Positions 1 through 9,116 of a DNA stretch of 64,000 bases are shown piece after piece; position 1 is the stretch's first letter; each line of letters begins with the position of its first letter. Under the pieces are notes generated by a model. That model ran no database searches. It was not told the origin of the DNA and was given only the letters and a program-made list of their open reading frames with translations. The translations under genes were made by a program, and so were the position numbers. The stretch is from Streptomyces sp. ISL-100 (GTDB lineage Bacteria; Actinomycetota; Actinomycetes; Streptomycetales; Streptomycetaceae). Location: assembly GCF_018614615.1 (NCBI RefSeq), contig NZ_JAGGOK010000056.1, forward strand, positions 124,001 to 188,000, in the 5' to 3' direction.

Positions 1-221
1 TCTGCCTCCAGCGGGCGCTCACCGAGGCCGCCGCGCTGGGCTCGCCGGTATCGCCGGCCGTGGTGGTGCAGCGCGTGCACACGGCGCTGCTGCGGCACAC
101 GGGCGGGCGGCTCGCCGACGACGTCGCTCTGCTGGTCGTGCGCAACGACCGCAGGCGAATGCCGGCGCAGCCCGGGGATCAGGGGCTGCGCCGCTCGCGC
201 GCGGAATCCTCCAATCGGTGA
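1..221 (+). CDS. PP2C/SpoIIE-type phosphatase, C-terminal fragment
   Basis: Only the last 72 or so codons lie in the window; the start is upstream. The frame ends at TGA 219-221. The visible protein has the segment LADDVALLVVR, which matches the last beta strand and metal-binding Asp pair of the SpoIIE/RsbU-like PP2C fold, followed by a basic, probably disordered tail. Such phosphatases act on anti-sigma-antagonist phosphoproteins in actinobacterial stress and development circuits. The partner and upstream sensor domains cannot be seen here. A strong hairpin follows at 255-301, so this is the last gene of its transcript. The family call is fairly safe; the specific role is unknown. Confidence 0.7.
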   Translation, partial: CLQRALTEAAALGSPVSPAVVVQRVHTALLRHTGGRLADDVALLVVRNDRRRMPAQPGDQGLRRSRAESSNR

Positions 222-254
222 CCGGCCGTCGCTCCGGCACCCGCCGGCACGGCT

Positions 255-301
255 CCGTCCGCCCTGCCGCGGAGTGTCGGGCAGACCGGCAGGGCGGACG
301 G
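255..301 (+). terminator. Hairpin terminator after the PP2C gene
   Basis: A perfect 14-bp stem pairs 255-268 (CCGTCCGCCCTGCC) with 288-301 across a 19-nt loop, without a T tract. It lies 34 nt past the phosphatase stop, as is common for GC-rich actinobacterial terminators. The rest of the 221-497 gap holds only the dyad at 435-451. Confidence 0.7.
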
Positions 302-434
302 TGCAGGATCGGGCCGCCGCACTGTACGAGGGGGAGCCGGCGGCCCGGCCGCCTCTTTTAGGAGGCGCCTCAGAGTCAATCGGATGCGGGGTGTGGTGCG
401 GCAGAGCGCGCGGGGCACGAACGCGGGCACTTGG

Positions 435-451
435 TTCACACCCCGTGTGAA
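435..451. promoter_or_regulatory. Perfect dyad upstream of the NsdA-like gene
   Basis: TTCACAC-ccc-GTGTGAA is a 17-bp site with perfect 7-bp arms, centred about 54 bp before the ATG at 497. It has the size and symmetry of a dimeric regulator's operator. A possible -10 (TACGAT, 463-468) lies just downstream, so binding could occlude RNA polymerase. The binding protein is unknown; autoregulation is only a guess. Confidence 0.4.
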
Positions 452-496
452 AGCAGCCCTACTACGATTGGCCGCACCGAGCCACCGGAGAGGCCC

Positions 497-1837
497 ATGC
501 AGCCGAATACTCTGCTCGACGCCCTGCTCGACGAGGCGGGCATCTCCAACGCCGGCCTCGCCGCCCATGTGAACCAGGCGGGCAGCGCGAGAGATCTGGC
601 GCTGAGATACGAACACACCGCCGTCGCACGGTGGTTGAAGGGCCAGCGTCCTCGCGGCCAGGTGCCCGACCTGATCTGCGAGGTCCTCGCGGCCCGGCTG
701 CACCGGCCGATAACGCTGGACGACATCGGGTTCGGCATGCCGGGCGAAGAAGCCATGCCGCACGGCTCCCCGCTGACCGGCTTCGTGGAGCGGGCCACCG
801 CGCTGTGGCGTTCCGACGAGCAGCAGCGGCCCCACATCCTCGGCGCACCGGCGGTGACCGGGACTCCGGCGGTGATGCCCGTATGGGAGTGGGAGAACCC
901 GCCGGAGGACGCGGACGTCTCGCGCAAGGGACAGACACGCGTCAGCGTCGCCGACATACAGATGCTGCGCGCGGCGAGAGCGCACTACGAGCTGATGTAC
1001 CGCAAGGCCGGCGGCATCGCGACCCGGTCGCGCATCGTGGGCTTCCTCAACGCCGAGACCGCGCCTTTGCTGAGGGGCAGTTACTCCAATGCCATGGGGC
1101 GCCACCTGCACCGTGCCACGGGCGGGCTGGTGGCGGTGGCCGGCATCTGCGCGTACGACTCGGACGCGCAGGGACTCGCTCAGCGGTACTTCCACCAGGC
1201 CCTGCGGCTCGCGAAGGCCAGCGGGGACCGGGGACTTGGCGCGTACATCATCGCGCTGCTCGTCAACCAGTCGCTGTTCATGGCCGAATACCGCCAGGCG
1301 GTGGCCTTCGCGGAGGCGGCGCTGCGCACGGCGGGCAAGCAGATCACGCCGGCGCTGGCCGCCGATCTGCACGCGATGCAGGCCAAGGCGTACGCCCATC
1401 TCGGCGACGGCAAGGGCGCGTTGTCGTGCATCCGGCGTGCGGAGAGCGAGGCCGAGTGCATCAGGCCGGGCAGCGAACCGGACGAGACCGGCTACGTCCA
1501 GCCGGGCCTGGTGAACGTACAGGTGGCCGAGGCGCTGCTGAGCCTGGGTGATCTGCCCGCCGCGCGCGAGCACGCTGACGCGGCGGTCGGTTCTCCCGCG
1601 CACGACAGGGGCCGGGTGCACCGGCTCGCCATGCTCACCCACATCGAGCTGCGCCAGGGCAAGGCCGACCGGGCGGTGGAGATCGCGACGGAGATGGCGC
1701 AGCGGGCCCAGGGGATGGAGTCGCAGCGGCTGCGCGACCGGTTGCGGGCGGTGCGCGAGCACCTGGTGGGAAGCGGGTGCTCCGGCGCCGAAGAGGCGGC
1801 CGAACTGATCGACGGGGCACTGCGCGTTCCGCTGTGA
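497..1837 (+). CDS. NsdA-like TPR regulator of development/antibiotic production
   Basis: A 446-residue cytoplasmic protein. The N-terminus (AGLAAHVNQAG, then YEHTAVARWLKGQRPRG) is a helix-turn-helix-like block typical of the Streptomyces NsdA/NsdB family of large regulators. From about residue 150 it is helical and TPR-like, with repeated A-x-x-Y/L-x-x-A-L patterns ending near residue 440. NsdA itself is a negative regulator of sporulation and antibiotic synthesis in S. coelicolor. This protein belongs to that family, but whether it is the orthologue or a paralogue cannot be decided from sequence alone. The ATG at 497 was chosen because GGAGAGG lies 5-8 nt upstream and the family motif begins immediately. 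The frame is open further upstream, but no ribosome-binding site supports an earlier start. Confidence 0.7.
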   Translation: MQPNTLLDALLDEAGISNAGLAAHVNQAGSARDLALRYEHTAVARWLKGQRPRGQVPDLICEVLAARLHRPITLDDIGFGMPGEEAMPHGSPLTGFVERATALWRSDEQQRPHILGAPAVTGTPAVMPVWEWENPPEDADVSRKGQTRVSVADIQMLRAARAHYELMYRKAGGIATRSRIVGFLNAETAPLLRGSYSNAMGRHLHRATGGLVAVAGICAYDSDAQGLAQRYFHQALRLAKASGDRGLGAYIIALLVNQSLFMAEYRQAVAFAEAALRTAGKQITPALAADLHAMQAKAYAHLGDGKGALSCIRRAESEAECIRPGSEPDETGYVQPGLVNVQVAEALLSLGDLPAAREHADAAVGSPAHDRGRVHRLAMLTHIELRQGKADRAVEIATEMAQRAQGMESQRLRDRLRAVREHLVGSGCSGAEEAAELIDGALRVPL

Positions 1838-1888
1838 CCGTGATCCTGCTGCGATGTTGCCATCTACTTGTCGGAAGGTGGCAAAACA

Positions 1889-2419
1889 GTGCAGTGGACG
1901 AACTTAAGCGAACAGACTGTGTACAAGAACCGTTGGTTCCGGATCAACCTCGCGGACGTCGAACTCCCCGACGGCCGGCACCTCGACCACTTCGTCATAC
2001 GGCTGCGTCCGGTGGCCGTGGCGACGGCGGTCAACGAGGCCAACGAGGTGCTGTTGCTCTGGAGGCACCGCTTCATCACCGACAGCTGGGGCTGGGAACT
2101 CGCCGCCGGAGTCGTCGAGGACGGCGAGGACGTCGAGACCGCCGCGGCGCGTGAGATGGAGGAGGAGACCGGCTGGCGGCCCGGGCCGCTGCGCCATCTC
2201 CTCACCGTCGAGCCGTCCAACGGCCTCACCGACGCCCGGCACCACCTCTACTGGGCCGAGGAGGCGACGTACACCGGCCATCCCGAGGACGACTTCGAGT
2301 CGTCGCGGCGCGAGTGGGTCCCGCTCAAACTCGTCCCCGACATGGTGGCCCGGGGCGAAGTCCCGGCCGCCAACATGGCGGCCGGGCTGCTGATGCTTCA
2401 CCACCTGCGCCTCGGCTAG
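1889..2419 (+). CDS. NUDIX hydrolase with an early TTA codon
   Basis: A 176-residue protein carrying a complete Nudix box (G-V-V-E-D-G-E...A-R-E-M-E-E-E-T-G-W, about residues 73-95), the Mg-binding helix-loop-helix of nucleoside-diphosphate-X pyrophosphatases. The flanking sequence resembles ADP-ribose pyrophosphatases, but the substrate is not certain. The start is GTG 1889, preceded by GGAAGGTGG; an upstream TTG at 1868 in the same frame is an alternative. TTGCCA (1857-1862) and TGGCAA (1879-1884) can pair around the ribosome-binding site. Codon 6 is TTA (1904-1906), the rare leucine codon read by the bldA tRNA in Streptomyces, so expression is probably limited to late growth. It converges on the next gene with a 13-bp gap. 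Confidence 0.88.
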   Translation: MQWTNLSEQTVYKNRWFRINLADVELPDGRHLDHFVIRLRPVAVATAVNEANEVLLLWRHRFITDSWGWELAAGVVEDGEDVETAAAREMEEETGWRPGPLRHLLTVEPSNGLTDARHHLYWAEEATYTGHPEDDFESSRREWVPLKLVPDMVARGEVPAANMAAGLLMLHHLRLG

Positions 2420-2432
2420 AGCGCCCGCGTCC

Positions 2433-2690
2433 CTAGCGGCCCAGGGCCTGCCAGAGGGCCACCGCGAGAGCTCCCGCCGCGGTGAGTGCCGAGATGGTGG
2501 GCAGGGGCCAGCGGTGGTGCTCCAGGGCCGTCACACGCGCGGCCAGGTCGGCCAGGTCGCTGTCGGCCTGGTCGCCCCGGTGGGCCAGCAGCGCCAGATT
2601 TCCGTCGATCCTGGTGAGCCCCACGTCGAGGCGGCGACGTAACTCGGCGTACTCCTCGACGACCACGGTTTGATCGGTGTCGATACTCAC
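2433..2690 (-). CDS. Small coiled-coil membrane protein with a TTA codon
   Basis: An 85-residue protein starting at GTG 2690, with AAGGAG 6 nt upstream. Residues 10-55 form a heptad-like helix (LRRRLDVGLTRIDGNLALLAHR...), and the last 20 residues are a single membrane segment (PTISALTAAGALAVALWQALG). It is probably a bitopic protein with its coiled coil in the cytoplasm. No specific family was recognised; similar short proteins are found in actinobacteria and in phage-like loci. Codon 17 is TTA (complement of 2640-2642), so like its convergent NUDIX neighbour it should depend on bldA. Function unknown. Confidence 0.7.
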   Translation of the reverse strand: MSIDTDQTVVVEEYAELRRRLDVGLTRIDGNLALLAHRGDQADSDLADLAARVTALEHHRWPLPTISALTAAGALAVALWQALGR

Positions 2691-2777
2691 GGCTCGCTCC
2701 TTCTTCCGACAGGGCCGTCCGGCGGCCCTGTGCATGTGGCACAGAGCCAACTCGCCCTGTGCCCATGGCGGGAGCGT

Positions 2778-2811
2778 GTGTGCGGGGCATATGCGTGTAC
2801 GCCCCGCACAC
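2778..2811 (-). terminator. Hairpin after the 3-hydroxybutyryl-CoA dehydrogenase gene
   Basis: GTGTGCGGGGC (2778-2788) pairs perfectly with GCCCCGCACAC (2801-2811) over a 12-nt loop. It lies 10 nt beyond the stop of the minus-strand dehydrogenase gene and separates it from the small membrane protein gene. Confidence 0.65.
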
Positions 2812-2821
2812 TCCGTGCGAA

Positions 2822-3694
2822 TCAGGAGTAGGGGTAGAAGCCGGAGCCCGTCTTGCGCCCGAGCCTGCCCGCGTCCACCATGCGCTGGAGCAGCGGCGGA
2901 GCGGCGTACAGCGGCTCCTTGAACTCGGCGTACATCGAGTCGGCGACCGAGGCGACCGTGTCCAGGCCGATGAGGTCCGCCAGCTTGAGCGGGCCCATCG
3001 GGTGGGCGCAGCCCAGCTCCATGCCGTTGTCGATGTCCTCGCGGCTCGCGATGCCCGACTCGAACATCCGGATCGCCGAGAGGAGGTACGGGATGAGGAG
3101 CGCGTTGACCACGAAGCCCGAGCGGTCCTGGGCGCGGATCGGGTGCTTGCCGAGCACGTTCTGCACCACTGCCTCGGCGCGCTTGACCGTCTCCTCGGAG
3201 GTGGTCAGGGCCGGGATCAGCTCGACGAGCTTCTGCACCGGGGCCGGGTTGAAGAAGTGGATGCCGATGACCTGGTCCGGGCGGGAGGTCGCGACGGCCA
3301 GCTTCACCAGCGGGATCGAGGAGGTGTTGGAGGCGAGAATCGCGTCCGGCCGGGTCACCACCTGGTCGAGGACCTGGAAGATCTCGGTCTTGATCGACTC
3401 GTTCTCGACGACTGCTTCGATGACGAGGTCGCGGTCCGCGAACTCGCCGAGGTCGGTCGTGAAGCTGAGGCGGCCGAGCGTCTCGTCGCGCTCCGCCTCG
3501 GTGATCTTGCCGCGCTCGGCGGCCTTCGAGAGGGAGTTGTAGAGCCGGGTGCGGCCGATCTCCAGGGCCTCGCCCGTGGTCTCGGCGACCTTCACCTCGA
3601 GGCCGCTGCGGGCACACACCTCGGCAATGCCTGCGCCCATCTGGCCGCAGCCCACTACTCCGACGCGCTGCACATCCGCCATGGAGTCCGTCAC
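2822..3694 (-). CDS. 3-hydroxybutyryl-CoA dehydrogenase
   Basis: A 290-residue short-form 3-hydroxyacyl-CoA dehydrogenase that oxidises (S)-3-hydroxybutyryl-CoA with NAD(P), or the reverse, in butyryl/acetoacetyl-CoA metabolism and precursor supply. The N-terminal Rossmann motif is G15-x-G17-x-x-G20 (VGCGQMGAG). The central SNTSSIP and GIHFFNPAP segments hold the catalytic region, and the C-terminal NGMELGCAHPMGPLKLADLIG is the dimerisation and substrate domain. The length is that of single-function HBD enzymes, not the FadB fusion. GTG 3694 was chosen; an in-frame ATG 12 nt later is also possible. It looks monocistronic, with a terminator downstream. Fur-like or FadR-like operators were not seen. 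Confidence 0.9.
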   Translation of the reverse strand: MTDSMADVQRVGVVGCGQMGAGIAEVCARSGLEVKVAETTGEALEIGRTRLYNSLSKAAERGKITEAERDETLGRLSFTTDLGEFADRDLVIEAVVENESIKTEIFQVLDQVVTRPDAILASNTSSIPLVKLAVATSRPDQVIGIHFFNPAPVQKLVELIPALTTSEETVKRAEAVVQNVLGKHPIRAQDRSGFVVNALLIPYLLSAIRMFESGIASREDIDNGMELGCAHPMGPLKLADLIGLDTVASVADSMYAEFKEPLYAAPPLLQRMVDAGRLGRKTGSGFYPYS

Positions 3695-3851
3695 ATCGTG
3701 CCTTTCGCTGATCAACAGTTCGGCAGGCCCCGGCCCTGCCGGTGCCCGCCTCGGCCCCCGACGTTACTCCGGACCCACGTGTGCGTGACGGGCCGGGGCG
3801 GGCATGCTCTGCGGATACGACGGGACGTATGCACCTAGTAAGGGGCGACAT

Positions 3852-5096
3852 ATGGGTCACATCGGTCGAAGAGGGTTGTTGGCGGCAGCGGTCGGGGTGC
3901 TGCCCATGCTCGCCGTCACCGGGGACGCGGCAGCCGCCGCCCCCGACCGGCGCCGGGCGCCGAAGCCCGAGCTCCGGGGGATGTGGCTGGCGAGCGTCGC
4001 CAACCGCGACTGGCCCTCCAGGGCCGGCCTGACCGCCGACGAGCAGAAGGCCGAGCTGCTGGCCCATCTGGACACGGCGGTACGGCGCAGGCTGAACGCG
4101 GTGATGTTTCAGGTACGGCCGACCGCCGACGCCCTGTGGCCTTCGCCGTACGAGCCCTGGTCGCAGTACCTCACCGGCGTACAGGGCAAGGATCCGGGCT
4201 GGGACCCGCTGGGGACGGCGGTGGAGGAGGCGCACCGGCGGGATCTTGAGCTGCACGCGTGGTTCAACCCGTACCGGGTCGCCAATCACACGGATCCGTC
4301 GCTGCTGGTCGCCTCGCATCCGGCGCGCGTGCACCCGGAGTGGGTCCTGCCGTACGGCGGGAAGCTCTACTACAACCCGGGGCTGCCGGAGGTCAGGAGC
4401 TTCGTGCAGGACGCGATGATGGACGCCGTACAGCGCTACGACATCGACGCCGTGCACTGGGACGACTACTTCTACCCGTATCCGGTCGCCGGGCAGGTCT
4501 TCAACGACGACGAGGCGTACGCGCGCCACGGCGCAGGCTTCCCGGACCGGGCCGCCTGGCGGCGTGACAACACCGACCGGCTGGTGAGCGAGATGGCCGC
4601 CCGGATCAAGGCGGTCAAGAAGGACAAGAAGGTCCGCTTCGGGATCAGCCCCTTCGGGGTCTGGCGCAATGCCGCGACCGACCCGCTCGGCTCACAGACC
4701 CGGGCCGGGGTGCAGACGTACGACGATCTGCACGCCGACACCCGGAAGTGGGTGAAGGAGGGCTGGATCGACTACATCGTGCCGCAGCTCTACTGGAACA
4801 TCGGTTTCGCGGCGGCCGACTACGCCACGCTGCTGCCCTGGTGGGCCGACGTCGCACGCGGCACGAGCGTCCACCTGTACGCGGGCGAGGCCCTCTACAA
4901 GGCCGGTGACCCGGCGCAGCCCGAGGCCTGGCAGGATCCGGCGGAACTCTCGCGCCATCTCACGCTCGGCAAGAGTTACGCAGAGGTGCGGGGCCATGTC
5001 TTCTTCTCGGCGAAGGAAGTCGCGGCGGACCGCATCGGGGCGATGGACCGGGTAGTGGCGGACCACTACCCGGACAGAGTAAAACCGCCCAACTGA
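3852..5096 (+). CDS. Secreted glycosyl hydrolase-like protein (GHL10/DUF187)
   Basis: A 414-residue exported protein. Residues 1-33 form a signal peptide with a GRRGLL Tat-like start, a hydrophobic stretch and AAAAAP cleavage region. The mature domain begins RGMWLASVANRDWP and contains MFQVRPTADALWPS, LHAWFNPYRV, AVHWDDYFYPYP and GISPFGVWRN, the block order of the GHL10 (DUF187, YngK-like) TIM barrels. Acidic residues in HWDDYF are likely catalytic. Substrates of the family are poorly known; cell-wall or exopolysaccharide glycans are suspected. The ATG at 3852 fits the Tat signal and follows AAGGGGCG. It stands alone, ending in a hairpin that faces the DUF1918 gene. Confidence 0.85.
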   Translation: MGHIGRRGLLAAAVGVLPMLAVTGDAAAAAPDRRRAPKPELRGMWLASVANRDWPSRAGLTADEQKAELLAHLDTAVRRRLNAVMFQVRPTADALWPSPYEPWSQYLTGVQGKDPGWDPLGTAVEEAHRRDLELHAWFNPYRVANHTDPSLLVASHPARVHPEWVLPYGGKLYYNPGLPEVRSFVQDAMMDAVQRYDIDAVHWDDYFYPYPVAGQVFNDDEAYARHGAGFPDRAAWRRDNTDRLVSEMAARIKAVKKDKKVRFGISPFGVWRNAATDPLGSQTRAGVQTYDDLHADTRKWVKEGWIDYIVPQLYWNIGFAAADYATLLPWWADVARGTSVHLYAGEALYKAGDPAQPEAWQDPAELSRHLTLGKSYAEVRGHVFFSAKEVAADRIGAMDRVVADHYPDRVKPPN

Positions 5097-5123
5097 CGCG
5101 GCGGCCGGTTGCCTGCCGCCGCG
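5097..5123. terminator. Hairpin between convergent genes
   Basis: CGCGGCGGC (5097-5105) pairs with GCCGCCGCG (5115-5123) directly after the glycosyl hydrolase stop. The minus-strand DUF1918 gene ends 21 bp further on, so the hairpin could serve both genes. Confidence 0.5.
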
Positions 5124-5143
5124 GGGATTCCGGGATTCGGGGG

Positions 5144-5338
5144 TTATTCCGTCGGACTCTTGTGCCGTACGACGGAGTCCGGACCCGGCGACACCAGCGC
5201 CTCGTGTCCGTCGTCGAAGCGGACACGGTACGGCGGGTTGCCCTCGGACCCCAGCACCTCGACGATCTTCGCGACCTTGTCCTCGTGACCCACGGTCCTG
5301 CCGTGAACCAGCAGCTGGTCGCCCACGCTCGCTTGCAT
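5144..5338 (-). CDS. DUF1918 small protein
   Basis: A 64-residue protein of the actinobacterial DUF1918 family: MQASVGDQLLVHGRTVG, then KIVEVLGSEGNPPYRVRFDDGHEALVSPGPD. The fold is an SH3-like small barrel; members lack a defined function, though the layout resembles small nucleic-acid or protein-binding barrels. The ATG at 5338 has AGAAGGG upstream and gives the usual family length. It is probably a single-gene transcript. Confidence 0.85.
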   Translation of the reverse strand: MQASVGDQLLVHGRTVGHEDKVAKIVEVLGSEGNPPYRVRFDDGHEALVSPGPDSVVRHKSPTE

Positions 5339-5421
5339 CGGGACTGCCCTTCTCGAGGCCGACTCTAGGTAAGGCCAGTCTATGACCGGGGGCGGGAGTT
5401 GGCGCTTCGCTGCTGCGCCGT

Positions 5422-6334
<913 letters not shown>

Positions 6335-6336
<2 letters not shown>

Positions 6337-7777
6337 GCATGAGCGTAGCAGCGTCGCGGAACTGGCCGAATCCCTCAGGCGGGAACTCAACCACTACTCC
6401 CCGGGTGGAAAGCTCCCGTCGAGCCGGGTGCTCGTGGACCGCTACCGGGTGAGCCCCGTGACGGTCGCGCGGGCCCTCGCACAGCTCGCCGCCGAGGGCC
6501 TGGTGGTCACCCGGCCCGGCGCGGGCGCGTTCCGTACGCAGCCGCGTACGGACACGGCGGCGCCCGGCGACACCTCCTGGCAGGAGGTCGCGCTCAGCGC
6601 CGACGCCACGAGCGAGCTCGTACCGCGCTCGGTCGACGCTTCCGGCGTCCTGGTCACCCTCGCCGCCCCGCCGCCCGGCGTCATCGAGTTCAACAGCGGC
6701 TACCTCCACGCCTCCCTCCAGCCGGAGCGCGCGATGGCAGCCGCCCTGGCACGGGCCGGCCGGCGACCCGGCGCCTGGGGCAGGCCTCCCATCGACGGCA
6801 TCTTCGAGCTGCGCGAATGGTTCGCCCGGGGAATCGGTGGAGCCATCACGGCCGCCGAAGTCCTGGTGGCCGCCGGCGGCCAGAGCGCGCTGACGACCGC
6901 CCTGCGCGCGCTGGCCCCGCCCGGTGCACCGGTGCTGGTCGAGTCGCCGACGTATCCGGGCATGCTGGCGATCGCCCGCGCGGCGGGACTGCGTCCGGTA
7001 CCCGTACCGGTCGACTCGGACGGCGTACGCCCCGAACTCCTCGCCGCGGCCTTCAACGCCACCGGCGCGCGCGTCTTCGTCTGCCAGCCGCTCTTCCAGA
7101 ACCCGACCGGGGCGGTGCTCTCGGCGGAGCGCCGCCTCGAGGTGCTGCGCATCGCGCGGGAGGCCGGGGCTTTCGTGATCGAGGACGACTTCGTACGGCG
7201 GCTCGTCCACGACGACGCGGGGCCGCTGCCCCGGCCGCTCGCCACGGACGACCACGACGGCGTGGTCGTGCACGTCTGTTCACTGACCAAGGCGACCTCG
7301 CCCAGCTTCCGGGTGTGCGCGCTGGCGGCGCGCGGGCCCGTGCTGGAGCGGCTTCGGGCCATCCAGGTCGTCGAGAGCTTCTTCGTGCCGCGGCCCCTCC
7401 AGGAGGCGGCTGTCGAGCTGGTCGGCTCCCCGGCGTGGCCGCGCCACCTGCGCACGGTCGCGGCGGAGTTGAGGGGCCGCCGCGACACCCTGGCCGCCGC
7501 GCTGCGCCTCGACCTCCCCCAACTCGCCCTCCCGCACATCCCGGCGGGCGGCTACAACCTGTGGCTGCGCCTGCCGGACGGCGCGGACGAGAGCGCGGTG
7601 GTCTCGGCGGCGCTCCGGGCGGGGGTCGCGATCGCGCCGGGGCGGCCGTACTTCAGTGCGGAGCCGAGCGCGGGGCACGTCCGGCTGAGCTTTGCCGGGG
7701 TGGCGGGTCCCGCGGAGATCAACGAGGGCGTACGGCGGCTGCGGGGCGCGTGCGAGGGGCTGCTGGCGGGCGGGTAG
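6335..7777 (+). CDS. MocR/GntR-type regulator with aminotransferase domain
   Basis: A 480-residue fusion. Residues 1-75 are a GntR winged helix (LRRELNHYSPGGKLPSSRVLVDRYRVSPVTVARALAQ is the region, with LPSSR and SPVTVARAL as the recognition part). Residues about 110-475 are a fold-type I aminotransferase-like domain with AGGQSALTTALRAL, NPTGAVLS and CSLTKATSPS, where the Lys is the expected PLP anchor. MocR proteins use PLP as effector or an aldimine with the ligand. ATG 6335 overlaps the ATG of the divergent transporter. TATTCT at 6321-6326 is well placed for a leaderless transcript. It probably represses or activates the transporter; the ligand is unknown. Confidence 0.88.
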
Positions 7778-7800
7778 GCCCTGCGGGGGTGCGACCTGGG

Positions 7801-7846
7801 ACGCTGCCCCAGACCCCGCTCCTCAAACGCCGGAGCGGCTGGACGG
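7801..7846 (+). repeat. Interspersed intergenic repeat (CAAACGCCGG family), copy 1
   Basis: Contains the core CCCCAGACCCCGCTCCTCAA followed by ACGCCGGAGCGGCTGGAC. The same core recurs at 33961-34058, 44885-45265 and 49991-50108, always between genes. Here it lies between two convergent genes, where it may act as a terminator or processing site. Confidence 0.8.
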
Positions 7847-7911
7847 GTGCGGCGGCATCCAGCCGCGCGCGGCAAAAAACCAGCCCGTCCGGGACAAGCC
7901 CCGCGCAGCGG

Positions 7912-9081
7912 CTACCGCCTGACCGCTCGCAGGACCACGAACTTCGGGTCGCTCGCCACCAGTTCGCTGTTGCCGAAGATCCGCCGCAGCATCACGTGAT
8001 AGCCAAGGTGCCGGTTCCCGATAACCCACAGCTCTCCACCGGGCCGCAGCGCATCCCGCGCCCCGCCGAACATCCGCCGCGCCGTCGCGTCCGTCGTCGC
8101 CTGATGGCTGTGGAACGGCGGATTGTTCAGCACGAGATCCACCGTCCCCTCCGGCACGACCGACAGACCGTCGCCCACCAGAAACTCCGCCTTGCGGTCC
8201 GCCCCGGCATTCGCCCGGAACGTGGCCTCCGCGGATGCCACCGCCTGGAACGACTCGTCGGTGAACACAACCTCCGCCTCCGGATTGGCGAGCGCAGCCG
8301 CCAACCCCACCACACCGTTTCCGCAGCCCAGGTCCACGACACGCTCCGCGCCACGGCGCCGGGGGAGGTGGCGCAGGAAGAATCGCGTGCCGATGTCGAG
8401 TCGCTCGGCGCAGAAGATGCCCGCGTGGTTGGTGACCGTAAGACCGGACACCACACCGACATCGGACGGCAGCGCATAGCTGTGCGGCCACGGGTCGCTG
8501 CCCCGGGCGAGCCCCGGGTCCGGCGTACAGAAGATGAGCCGGGCCTTCTTCGCCGCCAGTGACGTCCGCGTCGTACCGAGGATCCGCTCGAACAGCCTGA
8601 GGGTCGAGGTGTGGATCTCCTTGACCATCCCCGTGCCGACGACAACCGTGCCCGCGTGGACGTGCGGAGCGAGCCGGTGCAGCTGGTCCTCAAGGAGCGC
8701 GAGGCTCTTCGGCACCCTGATCAGCAGTACGTCGATCCGCTCCGGCGGGGCCTCCCGGGTGGAGAGCAGACGTACCGCCGACGCGTCGATCCCGTTGCGC
8801 TCCAGGTTCACCCGGGTCGCCTGCTGGGTGAGGAACGAGTCGGTGATCTGCGTGGGACGGCACGCGGCGAGCGCGGTGGCCAGGGCGCCCCAGCGGTCGC
8901 CCACCACGACGACGGTGCCGGACAGGTCCGCGCGAGGAGCGTCGCCGGTTCCGTCGCCGGCTCCTTCAAGATGCCGCAGCAGATACTCGTCCGCCGCGTC
9001 CCAGGCGCGCAGCCTGTCGCGAGGGTCCTCGGGGAAGCGAACGAGGTCGTACTCGCCCAGTGACGTCGTCAAATGGTTCAT
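7912..9081 (-). CDS. RlmG-like 23S rRNA (guanine-N2) methyltransferase
   Basis: A 389-residue class I SAM methyltransferase. The N-terminal half (to about residue 200) is the degenerate methyltransferase-like domain found in RlmG/RsmC enzymes. The C-terminal catalytic half has the SAM motif DLGCGNG (250-256) and the NPPF signature (320-323) used by exocyclic-amine methyltransferases. RlmG modifies G1835 of 23S rRNA in E. coli; RsmC of 16S rRNA is the main alternative, but the length and duplicated layout favour RlmG. ATG 9081. It is flanked by the VOC gene upstream, 35 bp away on the same strand, and by a repeat-containing gap downstream. Confidence 0.8.
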   Translation of the reverse strand: MNHLTTSLGEYDLVRFPEDPRDRLRAWDAADEYLLRHLEGAGDGTGDAPRADLSGTVVVVGDRWGALATALAACRPTQITDSFLTQQATRVNLERNGIDASAVRLLSTREAPPERIDVLLIRVPKSLALLEDQLHRLAPHVHAGTVVVGTGMVKEIHTSTLRLFERILGTTRTSLAAKKARLIFCTPDPGLARGSDPWPHSYALPSDVGVVSGLTVTNHAGIFCAERLDIGTRFFLRHLPRRRGAERVVDLGCGNGVVGLAAALANPEAEVVFTDESFQAVASAEATFRANAGADRKAEFLVGDGLSVVPEGTVDLVLNNPPFHSHQATTDATARRMFGGARDALRPGGELWVIGNRHLGYHVMLRRIFGNSELVASDPKFVVLRAVRR

Positions 9082-9116
9082 TGTGCCCTCAGGCTAGCCG
9101 AGCGCCCGTCCGCGCC

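Noticed and set aside
2433..4529. A 698-codon open frame on the minus strand across the dehydrogenase and glycosyl hydrolase genes
   Set aside because: It runs in another frame over well-identified genes; its composition is Arg/Gly/Pro-rich as produced by high GC third positions. Only the last 85 codons correspond to a real small gene.
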